Part shown: piece by piece, positions 1 to 8,215 of the stretch
Numbering within the stretch: position 1 is the first letter of the stretch
How the letters are laid out: the number at the start of each line of letters is the position of its first letter
Made by a program: the position numbers and the translations under genes
Notes under the pieces: model-generated
Told to the model about the DNA's origin: nothing
Seen by the model: the letters and a program-made list of their open reading frames with translations, nothing else
The model's database searches: none
Assembly: GCF_900176355.1 (NCBI RefSeq)
Contig: NZ_FWXI01000013.1
Span: 62,001 to 126,000, forward strand
Source of the DNA: Sporomusa malonica
Lineage (GTDB): Bacteria > Bacillota > Negativicutes > Sporomusales > Sporomusaceae
DNA: 64,000 nucleotides
Direction: 5' to 3'

Positions 1-549
1 GTCGGCGGTGCGTCCGGGTTTATGGGTATTCCCCGCTTTACTGACTTTACTTGGGTGTTTGCGATCACGGTGTTTACCGTGTTTGCTATTAAAAATTTTA
101 TTGACTCAACACATGGCCGGGCGTGTATTTCTATTCGTGAAAACGAAATTGCCGCCGAAGCTATGGGGGTTGATACAACAAAATATAAGGTGTTGGCCTT
201 CACTATCGGGGCGGCTTTCGCCGGTGTAGCCGGTTCGCTGTTTTCCCACTACTTTTATATAGCCCATCCCGCATCATTTACTTTCATGAAGTCATTCGAC
301 ATCTTGACCATGGTGGTATTAGGGGGCCTCGGCAGTATCTCTGGCAGCATCACGGCAGCTGTTTTACTGACCTTTGTGTCAGCGGCACTGGCTGGCTATC
401 CCGAGTGGCGAATGATTATCTACTCGCTAATGCTTATCGTTTTGATGTTGTACCGGCCGCAGGGCTTGTTTGGCAATAAAGAATTAAGCCTGAAGATGTT
501 AGGCCGCTTGACAGGAGGTAAGAAACATGGCTCTACTCAAGGCAACTAA
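1..549 (+). CDS. livM: Branched-chain amino acid ABC transporter permease, LivM type (5' end missing)
   Basis: Inner-membrane permease subunit of a branched-chain amino acid uptake system. The reading frame is open from base 1, so the start lies outside the window and only the C-terminal 182 residues are seen. They contain the cytoplasmic loop with 'EIAAEAMGVDTTKYK', which matches the conserved LivM/LivH coupling region (EAA-like), followed by several hydrophobic segments including 'MVVLGGLGSISGS', another LivM hallmark. The last 23 bases overlap livG, which indicates translational coupling. The family assignment is firm because livG and livF follow. The substrate (Leu/Ile/Val versus related amides) cannot be told from sequence. 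Confidence 0.93.
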   Translation, partial: VGGASGFMGIPRFTDFTWVFAITVFTVFAIKNFIDSTHGRACISIRENEIAAEAMGVDTTKYKVLAFTIGAAFAGVAGSLFSHYFYIAHPASFTFMKSFDILTMVVLGGLGSISGSITAAVLLTFVSAALAGYPEWRMIIYSLMLIVLMLYRPQGLFGNKELSLKMLGRLTGGKKHGSTQGN

Positions 550-1291
550 GCTATCGAAAGTCTTTGGCGGCCTTAGGGCGGTCTCGAATTTCGAAATTGA
601 CATTGCTCCTGGCGAGCTGGTTGGTCTTATCGGTCCGAACGGCGCCGGTAAAACCACGGCATTCAACCTTTTAACCGGTGTATATGAGCCTACTGAAGGT
701 CAAATTGAGTTTGACGGCACAAGCGTCGTCGGCCTCAAACCCTACCAGATTACTCAGCGCGGTATTGCCCGTACATTCCAGAATATCCGCTTGTTTGCCG
801 ACCTTACAGTGCTTGACAATGTTAAAATTGCGTATCACTTTCACGTGAAATACGGCTTGCTTGAATCCTTCTTCCGGGTGGGCGGCTATCATTCTGAAGA
901 AGCTGAAATTGAAGAGAAGGCCATTCGCTTTCTGGAAATCTTCCAACTGGCAGATAAAAAAGATGAGATTGCCAAAAACTTACCTTATGGTGAACAGCGC
1001 CGTCTGGAAATCGCCCGGGCACTGGCAGCTCAACCAAAACTGCTGCTCCTAGACGAACCGGCAGCAGGGATGAATCCCCAAGAGACGCAGCAGCTCATGG
1101 AAATGATCCGCTGGATAAAAAAGGAGTTCAACCTGACAATCCTGCTGATTGAACATGATATGAGCCTGGTTATGGGTGTCTGTGAGCGGATCTATGTACT
1201 TGATTATGGCAGCATCATTGCACACGGAACTCCACAAGAAATTAAAAATAATCCACGGGTAATCGAGGCCTACCTCGGTGAGGAGGTTTAG
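527..1291 (+). CDS. livG: Branched-chain amino acid ABC transporter ATPase LivG
   Basis: One of the two ATPases that power LivH/LivM import. It has 254 residues, normal for LivG. Walker A 'GPNGAGKTT' lies near residues 37-45, the signature motif is the LivG-type 'LPYGEQRR' and Walker B is 'LLLLDEPAAGMNP'. The insertion between Walker A and the signature ('ARTFQNIRLFADLTVLDNV') is typical of LivG. A strong ribosome-binding site (AGGAGG) sits about 8 bases before the ATG, inside the end of livM. livF starts three bases after its stop. Confidence 0.95.
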   Translation: MALLKATKLSKVFGGLRAVSNFEIDIAPGELVGLIGPNGAGKTTAFNLLTGVYEPTEGQIEFDGTSVVGLKPYQITQRGIARTFQNIRLFADLTVLDNVKIAYHFHVKYGLLESFFRVGGYHSEEAEIEEKAIRFLEIFQLADKKDEIAKNLPYGEQRRLEIARALAAQPKLLLLDEPAAGMNPQETQQLMEMIRWIKKEFNLTILLIEHDMSLVMGVCERIYVLDYGSIIAHGTPQEIKNNPRVIEAYLGEEV

Positions 1292-1294
1292 ATC

Positions 1295-2005
1295 ATGGTT
1301 ATGTTAAAAGTTGATAACATCAATGTATATTATGGTGCTATTCATGCCCTTAAAGGGATCAGTGTTGAGGTAAAACAGGGTGAAATCGTTACGCTTATTG
1401 GTGCTAACGGTGCTGGTAAGAGCACTACACTCCGGACTATCTCCGGTCTGCTAAAACCTAAAACAGGCCAAATCGTTTTTGAGGGACAAAATATTGCCGG
1501 CGTGCCTGCACAGAATATTGTTAAACTTGGTATTTCGCAGGTTCCTGAAGGACGCCGTGTATTTGCCCACATGTCCGTACTTGAGAACCTTGAATTAGGC
1601 GCATATCTTCGTTCTGATACTAAAGAGATCAAAGAGGATATGGATAAAGTATTTTCGCGTTTCCCGCGTCTGGGTGAACGGCGCAGCCAGCTCTCTGGTA
1701 CACTGTCAGGTGGCGAACAGCAGATGCTTGCTATGGGACGAGCACTGATGAGCCGTCCGCGTATCCTGCTCCTGGATGAGCCTTCAATGGGCTTGGCTCC
1801 GCTGTTGGTAAAGGAAATATTCTCGATTATTAAAGATATCAATCAGACAGGCACTACCATTCTTTTGGTTGAGCAAAATGCTCATATGGCGCTGTCGATT
1901 GCAAATAAAGCCTATGTGCTGGAGACCGGTCGCATTATCTTGTCTGGTGATGCTAAAGAACTGGCTGCAAGCGAAGAGATTAGAAAAGCATATCTGGGCG
2001 GCTAA
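1295..2005 (+). CDS. livF: Branched-chain amino acid ABC transporter ATPase LivF
   Basis: Second ATPase of the uptake system, 236 residues. Walker A 'GANGAGKST', signature 'LSGGEQQML' and Walker B 'ILLLDEPSMGLAP' are all present and spaced as in LivF; 'QVPEGRRVFAHMSVLENL' is the LivF-specific Q-loop region. AGGAGG precedes the ATG, and a second ATG two codons later is also possible. It is the last gene of the liv operon. About 65 bases separate it from the next gene and I see no clear terminator. Confidence 0.95.
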   Translation: MVMLKVDNINVYYGAIHALKGISVEVKQGEIVTLIGANGAGKSTTLRTISGLLKPKTGQIVFEGQNIAGVPAQNIVKLGISQVPEGRRVFAHMSVLENLELGAYLRSDTKEIKEDMDKVFSRFPRLGERRSQLSGTLSGGEQQMLAMGRALMSRPRILLLDEPSMGLAPLLVKEIFSIIKDINQTGTTILLVEQNAHMALSIANKAYVLETGRIILSGDAKELAASEEIRKAYLGG

Positions 2006-2069
2006 CAGCCGCCCCAATACCCATATCTTACATACAATATGAGAATCTATATGTAGGGGAGTGTAATGC

Positions 2070-2714
2070 ATGATCGTATCCAAACGAATGACAGCCAATC
2101 CTACTACCATTACATCAGCCATGACTGTTGTTGACGCTCTGCAGATTATGAGGAGTAACAAGTTCCGCCGTCTGCCGGTGGTAGATAATGGCAAGTTGGT
2201 GGGTATTGTTACAGACCGGGATCTCAGAGAGGTATCAGCGTCGCCGGCAACGTCCTTGTCGGTATTCGAACTCAACTACCTTTTGGCCAAAATGCAGGTA
2301 AAAGACATTATGACCAAGAAGGTACTGACAATCAGCGCAGACGCCACCGTAGAAGAAGCTGCGCTCGTAATGTATAATAATAAAATCGGTGGTTTAATCG
2401 TTGTTGATGCTAATCAGGCTGTTGTCGGCATCCTGACCGAAACGGACATATTTAAAGCCTTTGTTGATGCTATGGGGCTGCCGCAGGGCAAGACTCGTCT
2501 CAGCCTGCTTGTTCCTGACCGTTTGGGCGTTATTAATGATATTTCCGGCGTGTTTAAAGAGCAAGGTGTCAGTATTGGCAGTTTTGTTAGCTTCCCTGCC
2601 GAGGATGGCCAGTATGAAGTAGTTATCCGCGCCGACATTAAAGATGTAAAGACACTGACTGATCGGTTAGCCGACTTGGGCTACACGGTGCAGCACGTTG
2701 CTCAGATCGGGTAA
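2070..2714 (+). CDS. CBS-domain pair plus ACT domain protein (AcuB-like)
   Basis: Cytoplasmic 214-residue protein. Two CBS motifs (about residues 1-60 and 75-135; 'VVDNGKLVGIVTDRDLRE' and 'VVDANQAVVGILTETDIF') form a Bateman module that in this family binds adenine nucleotides. They are followed by an ACT-like domain (about 140-212; 'LSLLVPDRLGVINDISGVF'). This order is that of AcuB-type proteins. There is no acuA or acuC here, so an acetoin role is not supported. The location behind livGMF fits a metabolite-sensing role in amino acid metabolism, but that is inference. Start ATG with GGGGAG upstream. Confidence 0.8.
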   Translation: MIVSKRMTANPTTITSAMTVVDALQIMRSNKFRRLPVVDNGKLVGIVTDRDLREVSASPATSLSVFELNYLLAKMQVKDIMTKKVLTISADATVEEAALVMYNNKIGGLIVVDANQAVVGILTETDIFKAFVDAMGLPQGKTRLSLLVPDRLGVINDISGVFKEQGVSIGSFVSFPAEDGQYEVVIRADIKDVKTLTDRLADLGYTVQHVAQIG

Positions 2715-2738
2715 AATTTCTTAACCGCCTCATAAAAT

Positions 2739-2866
2739 TTTACACATTTTATTTGCTGTGCTAATATAATAAGCGTAGGAACAGGCGGCCGGCATTGTCG
2801 GCGCAGCTGGGCAGCGCAAGCAGCAGGTTAAACCTGCGGGACCTATACAGGACCCGCAGGTTTCTT
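2739..2866 (+). promoter_or_regulatory. Promoter and NiCo-type (czcD) riboswitch with terminator
   Basis: A TTTACA / TAATAT promoter (17-base spacing) is followed by a leader from about 2777. Its blocks 'GGAACAGGC', 'GCGCAGCTGGGCAGCGCAAG' and a GCAGCAGG strand match the conserved four-way-junction core of the NiCo riboswitch as I remember it. The 3' strand (2830-2840, AAACCTGCGGG) also pairs with 2853-2863 and runs into a T-rich tail, which is an intrinsic terminator. Metal binding would free the downstream efflux gene. The class was described for Ni/Co, with later work arguing for Fe(II). Identification is by motif memory, not by covariance search. Confidence 0.85.
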
Positions 2867-2891
2867 ATTATTTATTATGGGGGGGAGCGGC

Positions 2892-3818
2892 TTGGCAACT
2901 GATTATAATCAACTAAAACAGCAAACAGCGCGATTGTCGGTAGTATCGAATACGCTCTTAGTTGCGCTTAAGTTATTTGTTGGCCTATTTACCGGGGCTG
3001 TTAGTATTATTTCGGAGGCTGCTCATTCTGCAGTTGACTTAATTGCCGCCCTGGTAGCCTATATTGCTGTAAAAAAATCGGGCAAACCACCTGATGATCA
3101 ACACGCATATGGTCATGGTAAAATAGAGAATTTATCAGCGGCGTTCGAAGCGGTGCTCATTGTATTGGCAGCACTATGGATTGTTTATGAGTCGGTAGAA
3201 AAGATCAACAATCCGCATGTTCCTGAATATCTGGAGTATGGCCTAGTAGTAATGGCCTTGTCAGTGGCTGTTAACTACTGGGTATCGAATAAGCTGTATT
3301 ATGTGGCACGTCTTACTGGTTCCCATGCCTTAGAGGCTGATGCACTGCACTTAAAGGCCGACATATGGACGAGTGCAGGTGTATTTATTGGGCTGGGAGT
3401 TATCAAGCTGACGGGTTTGTACTGGCTTGATCCGCTCATCGCTGTTGCCGTAGCTGTCATCGTGTTTAAGGCCGGTTTTAATATGACGATGAAAAGCATC
3501 TATGAACTGACTGATGTCACTTTGCCTGAATCAGAAGAAGAAGAAATTAGAACTATTGTTCATCAGCATCCGGCTGTTATTGCCTTTCATCAGCTGCGAA
3601 CCAGGCGATCAGGCAGTTTTCGGCTGATTGACATGCATATCGTGCTGAAAAAAGATATGCATCTCGACAAGGCCCATGCCGTATGTGATGAAATCGAATG
3701 TTCGATAAAGGCTCAGTTTGCTCCTTGTGATGTGATTATCCATTTGGAACCATGTGATTACAACGGGGGACTTGGTGCCTGCCCTGCAGAATGCGGCGAA
3801 AACTGCAAACTTGAATAA
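2892..3818 (+). CDS. Cation diffusion facilitator family metal exporter
   Basis: Membrane metal/proton antiporter of the CDF family, about 308 residues. Six hydrophobic segments lie in the N-terminal 210 residues, with the metal-site signatures 'SEAAHSAVDL' (helix 2) and 'HALEADALHLKADIWTS' (helix 5). The loop 'HAYGHGKIENLSA' is the standard CDF motif. A cytoplasmic domain follows, and the end is cysteine-rich (CDYNGGLGACPAECGENC), which is unusual and may bind metal. I chose TTG 2892 because a GGGGGAG ribosome-binding site precedes it; ATG 2877 is in frame but has no such site. Control by the NiCo-type riboswitch just upstream points to Ni, Co or Fe export. Confidence 0.9.
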   Translation: MATDYNQLKQQTARLSVVSNTLLVALKLFVGLFTGAVSIISEAAHSAVDLIAALVAYIAVKKSGKPPDDQHAYGHGKIENLSAAFEAVLIVLAALWIVYESVEKINNPHVPEYLEYGLVVMALSVAVNYWVSNKLYYVARLTGSHALEADALHLKADIWTSAGVFIGLGVIKLTGLYWLDPLIAVAVAVIVFKAGFNMTMKSIYELTDVTLPESEEEEIRTIVHQHPAVIAFHQLRTRRSGSFRLIDMHIVLKKDMHLDKAHAVCDEIECSIKAQFAPCDVIIHLEPCDYNGGLGACPAECGENCKLE

Positions 3819-3945
3819 GTGATTTTGGTGTAAACAAAGTATCCCTCGGCTTCTTTAGGATTGAAGGAGGATTTTGCCTCGGCAGGTTATAATATATCAA
3901 GGGTATAATATAGTATAAGATTTTAGCAAAGGAGGCGCATTACCT

Positions 3946-4974
3946 GTGGTAAAACTTACAGAATATACAGAGCGCGGCGGCTGAGCAGCTAAAATAGGGC
4001 CAGGGGACCTGGCTGAAGTGTTAAGTAAGCTGCCGGTAATAGAGCATCCCAATGTGCTTGTCGGTATTACTACATCAGATGATGCTGGCGTATATAAACT
4101 AAACGCAACAACTGCCTTAGTGCAGACTGTGGATTTTTTCACACCCATTGTTGATGATCCGTATTTATTTGGTCAAATCGCTGCTGCCAACAGCTTGAGT
4201 GATATTTATGCCATGGGTGCTACGCCTTTAACTGCGCTTAATCTGGTGACTTTCCCCAAATGCAAGCTGCCAGGGGAGACTTTGCTCGCGATCTTGCAAG
4301 GCGGCCAAGATAAGGTGAGTGAGGCGGGGGCTGTGATTATCGGCGGCCACACCATTGATGACGATGAACCTAAGTATGGATTATCTGTCACCGGCATTGC
4401 GCACCCGGACAAGATTTGGACAAACGCAGGGGCACAGCCAGGAGACTGTCTGGTATTAACCAAAGCACTGGGGACTGGTATTCTGGCATCAGCGGCAAGG
4501 GCTGATTTATTTCCTCAGGGTGTGGCCGCTGCAACTGCCAGCATGGCGGCACTTAATGCGACTGCGGCCCGGATTGCTGCAGACTTTACTGTACATGCCT
4601 GTACAGATATTACTGGGTTCGGGCTGCTTGGTCATATTTATGAAATGGCATCAGGCAGCAAAGTGACAATCACTATTGATAGTGCTGCATTGCCTCTGCT
4701 CACGGAAGCTGCAGAGGCAGCTGCTATGGGGTTGGTGCCAGGCGGTGCTTACACTAATCGCAACTATTTACAGACAGTTACTTTTGCCCAAACCGTGCAA
4801 GAGAATATCCGAGATATCTGCTTTGATCCACAAACCTCAGGCGGGCTGTTATTTGCCGTGCCGGCAAGCCAGGGCGCCGCATTAACTGCTGCCCTCAAGA
4901 CTGCAGGCCTGGCAGAGGCTAGCCTGATTGGACAAGTGGCGGCAGCTGGGAGGGGAGAAATATATGTTAGATAA
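3946..4974 (+). CDS. selD: Selenide, water dikinase; selenoprotein with in-frame UGA
   Basis: Makes selenophosphate from selenide and ATP for selenocysteine and selenouridine synthesis. Translation from GTG 3946 (AAAGGAGG upstream) reads through TGA 3982-3984 as codon 13, giving about 342 residues, the usual SelD length. The UGA is in the N-terminal glycine-rich loop ('TERGG-U-AAKIGPGDL'), exactly where other SelDs have the catalytic Cys or Sec. The remaining SelD motifs follow: 'DDAGVY', 'VQTVDFFTPIVDDPY', 'GGHTIDDDEPKYG', 'DITGFGLLGH' and 'DPQTSGGLL'. A start at ATG 4018 would remove the active site, so the selenoprotein reading is preferred. It overlaps yedF by 11 bases. Confidence 0.95.
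3982..4013 (+). promoter_or_regulatory. UGA-Sec codon with bacterial SECIS hairpin
   Basis: The UGA (3982-3984) is followed after 14 bases by a perfect 6-bp stem GCCAGG/CCTGGC (3999-4004 with 4008-4013) closed by a GGA loop. Distance, stem size and G-rich apical loop agree with bacterial SECIS elements read by SelB. It lies inside the coding sequence, as is usual in bacteria. Confidence 0.85.
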
Positions 4975-5569
4975 GATTGTTGATTGCCGGGGGCTTGTTT
5001 GCCCTCAGCCGGTTATAAATACCAAAAAAGCTGTGGAAGAGGCTGCCGCAGACCGGATTATCATCATTGTTGACAACGAGGTAGCTAAGTCTAATGTTGT
5101 AAAATTTGCCGCATCAAAGGGATTCGGGGCTGCTGTCGAAGAGAAGGCCGGGCACCATTATATTACCATTGTCAAAGGGGTAGATCAGCCGAGCGCAGCT
5201 GTTAGCGATGAATCCGCTGCTAGTGCTCCAGCGGCGTGCCGCCAGGTTTACCTGATTACGCAGAATACACTAGGCCATGGGTCGATCGAGTTGGGTGCAG
5301 TGCTGATGAAGGCCTTGATGACCACCCTGCTTGAGGCCCAGCCGCAGCCTGCAGCACTATTGTTTATCAATAGTGGCGTCAAGCTGACTGTGCAAGGTTC
5401 ACCAGTGCTGGAGCAGCTGAAAACGCTGGCTGAAAGGGGTGTCAGCCTCTTGTCATGCGGCACCTGCCTTGACTATTATCAGCTCAAGGCCGATTTGGCA
5501 GTAGGCGAAGTGACTAATATGTATACCATCGTAGAGACAATTACAAGCTCCAAAACTGTGACTTTGTAA
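4964..5569 (+). CDS. yedF: Selenium metabolism protein YedF (SirA/TusA plus DsrE-like)
   Basis: 201-residue cytoplasmic protein. Residues 1-75 form a SirA/TusA fold with the CPxP signature ('CRGLVCPQPVINTKKAV'). The rest is DsrE-like with a conserved Cys pair near the end ('LLSCGTCLDYY'). This fusion, encoded next to selD, is a phylogenetic marker of selenium-using bacteria. A sulfur or selenium carrier role is likely but the biochemistry of the family is poorly known. I start at ATG 4964 (GGGAGGGGAGA upstream), inside the end of selD, so the two genes should be translationally coupled. Confidence 0.92.
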   Translation: MLDKIVDCRGLVCPQPVINTKKAVEEAAADRIIIIVDNEVAKSNVVKFAASKGFGAAVEEKAGHHYITIVKGVDQPSAAVSDESAASAPAACRQVYLITQNTLGHGSIELGAVLMKALMTTLLEAQPQPAALLFINSGVKLTVQGSPVLEQLKTLAERGVSLLSCGTCLDYYQLKADLAVGEVTNMYTIVETITSSKTVTL

Positions 5570-5605
5570 GCAGGTGATTTTATTACATATCAGAATTATG
5601 ACCGG

Positions 5606-5866
5606 TTGGTTTCTTTTGCGTCAATTCATCAGGCGATCAAAGCCGAAAAGATGCTTGCCGAAAACGGCATTATGATTTATGCATTACCGACACCGCGGGT
5701 AATCGACATTAGCTGTGGTCAATGCCTGCTATTTTCAGCAAAGCAACAAACTGCACTGCTTAGCCTATTGGCTAAATTCAAGGTGCGTTGGTCTAAATTA
5801 TTTAGCCGGACCTTGATCGGTGACGGGTTATACATTTATGAAAAAATAACTGAGTATGGAGGTTAG
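5606..5866 (+). CDS. DUF3343 family protein (putative Se/S-associated)
   Basis: Small (about 86 residues) protein of the DUF3343 type, which commonly follows selD/yedF or cysteine desulfurase genes. Visible features are the 'HQAIKAEKMLAENGI' helix and 'ISCGQCLLFSAKQ', with a CxxC-like pair that could carry sulfur or selenium. The start is uncertain: TTG 5606 has no good ribosome-binding site, while ATT 5582 is preceded by AGGTGA and would add 'TYQNYDR' to the front, matching relatives that begin with a short strand ending in 'F-S-H-A'. Its stop codon is embedded in the ribosome-binding site of mscS. Confidence 0.75.
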   Translation: MVSFASIHQAIKAEKMLAENGIMIYALPTPRVIDISCGQCLLFSAKQQTALLSLLAKFKVRWSKLFSRTLIGDGLYIYEKITEYGG

Positions 5867-5867
5867 T

Positions 5868-6719
5868 GTGGAACAACTGCTGACACAGGATTTTTGGCTG
5901 GGGATGGCGGTGAGAATGGTCCGTCTGCTGGCCATTTGCAGCGGCGGATTTATCCTGCTTAGGGTTACCAATATGCTTGTTGAACAGTTCTTTATCCCCA
6001 AACCTGGGGTTAAGACGCTATACCTGGAAGAAAAACGAGCAAGGACGCTAAGCAGTCTTCTGCACAGTATTATCCGGTATACTATTTACTTTATTGTTGC
6101 CGTCATGATCCTTCAGGAGTTTAAGATTGATACAACCTCAATTGTGGCTGGCGCTGGTATCATTGGCTTGGCCTTGGGCGTTGGCGCCCAAAGCTTGATC
6201 AAGGATTTTATTACTGGTTTTTTTATCATTTTAGAAGATCAGTATGGGGTAGGCGACTATGTGGTCATTGGTGATATGACTGGTACGGTTGAGGAACTGG
6301 GCTTTCGGGTAACCAAACTGCGGGATGGGAACGGAATTTTACATATTATTCCTAATGGCTCCATCCTCAGGGTGAGCAATTACACCAGAGGGCATATGCA
6401 GGCTACTGTCAATGTTCCTGTACCGTATGAAGCCGATATTGATGAAATATTTAACATCTTGGATGAAGTCTGTGTTACTATTGGCAAGAGTATGCCAGAG
6501 GTATTAGCAGGGCCGAACGTCGTTGGTGTGGTTGATCTCAAACCTGGAGAGGTGGTTATTCGTCTGACGGCCAAAACAGTGCCGTTAGAGCAGGTGAAGG
6601 TGGAAACGGCACTTCGCCGTCTGATCAAAGAGCGGTTTGCCGCAGCCAAAATTCCTCCGCCTCAGGCACTAAATCCAAGTTCTACACCACAAATAAAAGC
6701 GGCGCAAACAGGAGGATAA
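5868..6719 (+). CDS. Small-conductance mechanosensitive channel, MscS family
   Basis: Membrane channel that opens on hypo-osmotic shock; 283 residues, the compact MscS size. Hydrophobic segments lie near residues 10-30 and 65-85. The pore helix and gate follow ('AGAGIIGLALGVGAQSLI') with the conserved beta-domain start ('DQYGVGDYVVIGDMTG') and cytoplasmic vestibule ('IPNGSILRVSNYTR'). I prefer GTG 5868, which has GGAGG five bases upstream, to ATG 5856, which would overlap the previous gene. Confidence 0.92.
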   Translation: MEQLLTQDFWLGMAVRMVRLLAICSGGFILLRVTNMLVEQFFIPKPGVKTLYLEEKRARTLSSLLHSIIRYTIYFIVAVMILQEFKIDTTSIVAGAGIIGLALGVGAQSLIKDFITGFFIILEDQYGVGDYVVIGDMTGTVEELGFRVTKLRDGNGILHIIPNGSILRVSNYTRGHMQATVNVPVPYEADIDEIFNILDEVCVTIGKSMPEVLAGPNVVGVVDLKPGEVVIRLTAKTVPLEQVKVETALRRLIKERFAAAKIPPPQALNPSSTPQIKAAQTGG

Positions 6720-6720
6720 C

Positions 6721-6918
6721 ATGAACCAGAGGTACAATTATAAGGTCGGCGAGATTGTCAAAATGAAAAAGCCGCATCCCTGCGGCGGTGACCGCTGGGA
6801 GATTACTCGTACCGGAATTGATTTTGGTCTCAAATGCCTGCAATGCGGCCGCCAGGTCATGATTCCCAGGCCAAAGTTTGAAAAAGGGGTAAAAGCCGTT
6901 ATTCCTCAATCTACTTGA
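6721..6918 (+). CDS. DUF951 family zinc-ribbon-like protein
   Basis: 65-residue protein with the DUF951 pattern: 'GEIVKMKKPHPCGGDRW' then 'IGLKCLQCGR'-like 'GLKCLQCGRQVMIPR'. The three cysteines (CGGD, CLQC) suggest metal binding. It starts one base after the mscS stop (ribosome-binding site GGAGG inside the end of mscS). In many Firmicutes DUF951 sits directly upstream of ychF together with an MscS gene, as here. Function unknown. Confidence 0.88.
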   Translation: MNQRYNYKVGEIVKMKKPHPCGGDRWEITRTGIDFGLKCLQCGRQVMIPRPKFEKGVKAVIPQST

Positions 6919-7015
6919 ATTTTAGCCGACAGTATTTTACAATATATAAGTTAACTATTAAATATAAACATTCGGGCTGTACAATTAAGCCAGCCTTAAA
7001 GGTGGAGTAATATTA

Positions 7016-8125
7016 ATGAGCACTAATCTTGAAGTAGGTATCGTCGGCTTGCCTAATGTCGGCAAAAGTACCCTATTTAACGCCATTACCAAAGCTGGGG
7101 CCGAGGCAGCGAACTATCCTTTTTGTACCATTGAGCCTAATATCGGCGTTGTTGATGTTCCCGATGACCGCCTGACAAAGCTGACTGAGATGTATAAACC
7201 TAAGCAGCGGACACTGCCTGCTGCCATGCGGTTTGTTGACATTGCCGGTCTGGTTGCAGGCGCAGCGCAGGGCGAGGGGCTTGGTAATAAATTCCTCGCG
7301 CATATTCGTCAGGTGGATGCCATAGCGCAAGTAGTCAGATGCTTTGCTGACGATAACATTACCCATGTTGCCGGACACCTTGATCCAATGAGAGACATTG
7401 AAATTATTAATACTGAGTTATGCCTGGCTGACCTGGAAACAGTGGAAAAACGCATTGATCGTGTACAAAAAATGCTAAAAGGCGGGGACAAAAAAGCCCA
7501 GGCTGAGCTGGATGCCCTGAAAATAGTGCATCAAGCCCTTGCTGACGGCCAGCCTGCACGCCGCGTCGTGAACGATGCCGATATGGCTGAGCTGCTCAGA
7601 GACTTGTTCCTGCTAACCTTAAAACCTAATCTGTTTGTTGCTAATGTGAGTGAACAGGAAGCTGCTGACGCCAGTGCCAACCCGCATGTGGCTAAAGTGA
7701 AAGAATATGCCGCTCGTGAAGGGGCTGAAGTTATTGTTGTATCAGCCAAGGTTGAATCTGAGATTGCCGAATTGGATGGGGACGAAGCACGCGAATTCTT
7801 AGCTGATTTGGGTCTGGAAGAATCTGGTCTTGATAAGCTGATTCGTGCTAGCTTCAAGCTGTTAGGGCTGATGACATTCTTTACGGCAGGCGAGCAGGAA
7901 GTGCGGGCCTGGACCATCGTACGCGGCACTAAAGCGCCGCAGGCTGCCGGTAAAATCCACAGTGACATTGAGCGGGGCTTTATTAGGGCCGAGATTGTAT
8001 CTTATACTGATTTGATGACCGCTGGTGCGCATAGTGCCGCCAAGGAAAAAGGCTGGGTCCGGCTTGAGGGCAAAGAGTATGTTATGCAGGACGGCGATGT
8101 AACCTATTTTAGATTTAATGTATAA
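7016..8125 (+). CDS. ychF: Redox-responsive ATPase/GTPase YchF (EngD)
   Basis: Ribosome-associated P-loop NTPase of the Obg/YchF group, 369 residues. G1 'GLPNVGKST' (about 10-18), switch '[10 protein letters not shown]', G3 'DIAGLVAGA', and 'NVSE' (NxxE) in place of NKxD, which explains the ATP preference of YchF. A TGS domain occupies the C-terminal 85 residues ('[14 protein letters not shown]' to '[19 protein letters not shown]'). GGTGGAG ribosome-binding site before the ATG. Two hairpins follow the stop. Confidence 0.96.
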   Translation: MSTNLEVGIVGLPNVGKSTLFNAITKAGAEAANYPFCTIEPNIGVVDVPDDRLTKLTEMYKPKQRTLPAAMRFVDIAGLVAGAAQGEGLGNKFLAHIRQVDAIAQVVRCFADDNITHVAGHLDPMRDIEIINTELCLADLETVEKRIDRVQKMLKGGDKKAQAELDALKIVHQALADGQPARRVVNDADMAELLRDLFLLTLKPNLFVANVSEQEAADASANPHVAKVKEYAAREGAEVIVVSAKVESEIAELDGDEAREFLADLGLEESGLDKLIRASFKLLGLMTFFTAGEQEVRAWTIVRGTKAPQAAGKIHSDIERGFIRAEIVSYTDLMTAGAHSAAKEKGWVRLEGKEYVMQDGDVTYFRFNV

Positions 8126-8130
8126 AGGGA

Positions 8131-8200
8131 CGAGATTGCCACGATACTGCCCGCAATCTCGCTGTTTGAGCGGTTTCCAGGAACCGCTCTTTCACTTTTT
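8131..8200 (+). terminator. Tandem hairpins downstream of ychF
   Basis: CGAGATTGC (8131-8139) pairs with GCAATCTCG (8153-8161), then GAGCGGTT (8168-8175) pairs with AACCGCTC (8182-8189) followed by a T-rich tract. The second is a plausible intrinsic terminator separating ychF from the MFS gene. Confidence 0.7.
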
Positions 8201-8215
8201 AAGGAGGGAGTTACC

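Noticed and set aside
1342..1842. Long antisense frames opposite livF and other GC-rich genes (also 26120-26644, 30108-30695, 7531-7968)
   Set aside because: Shadows of well-supported genes, with composition imposed by the other strand.
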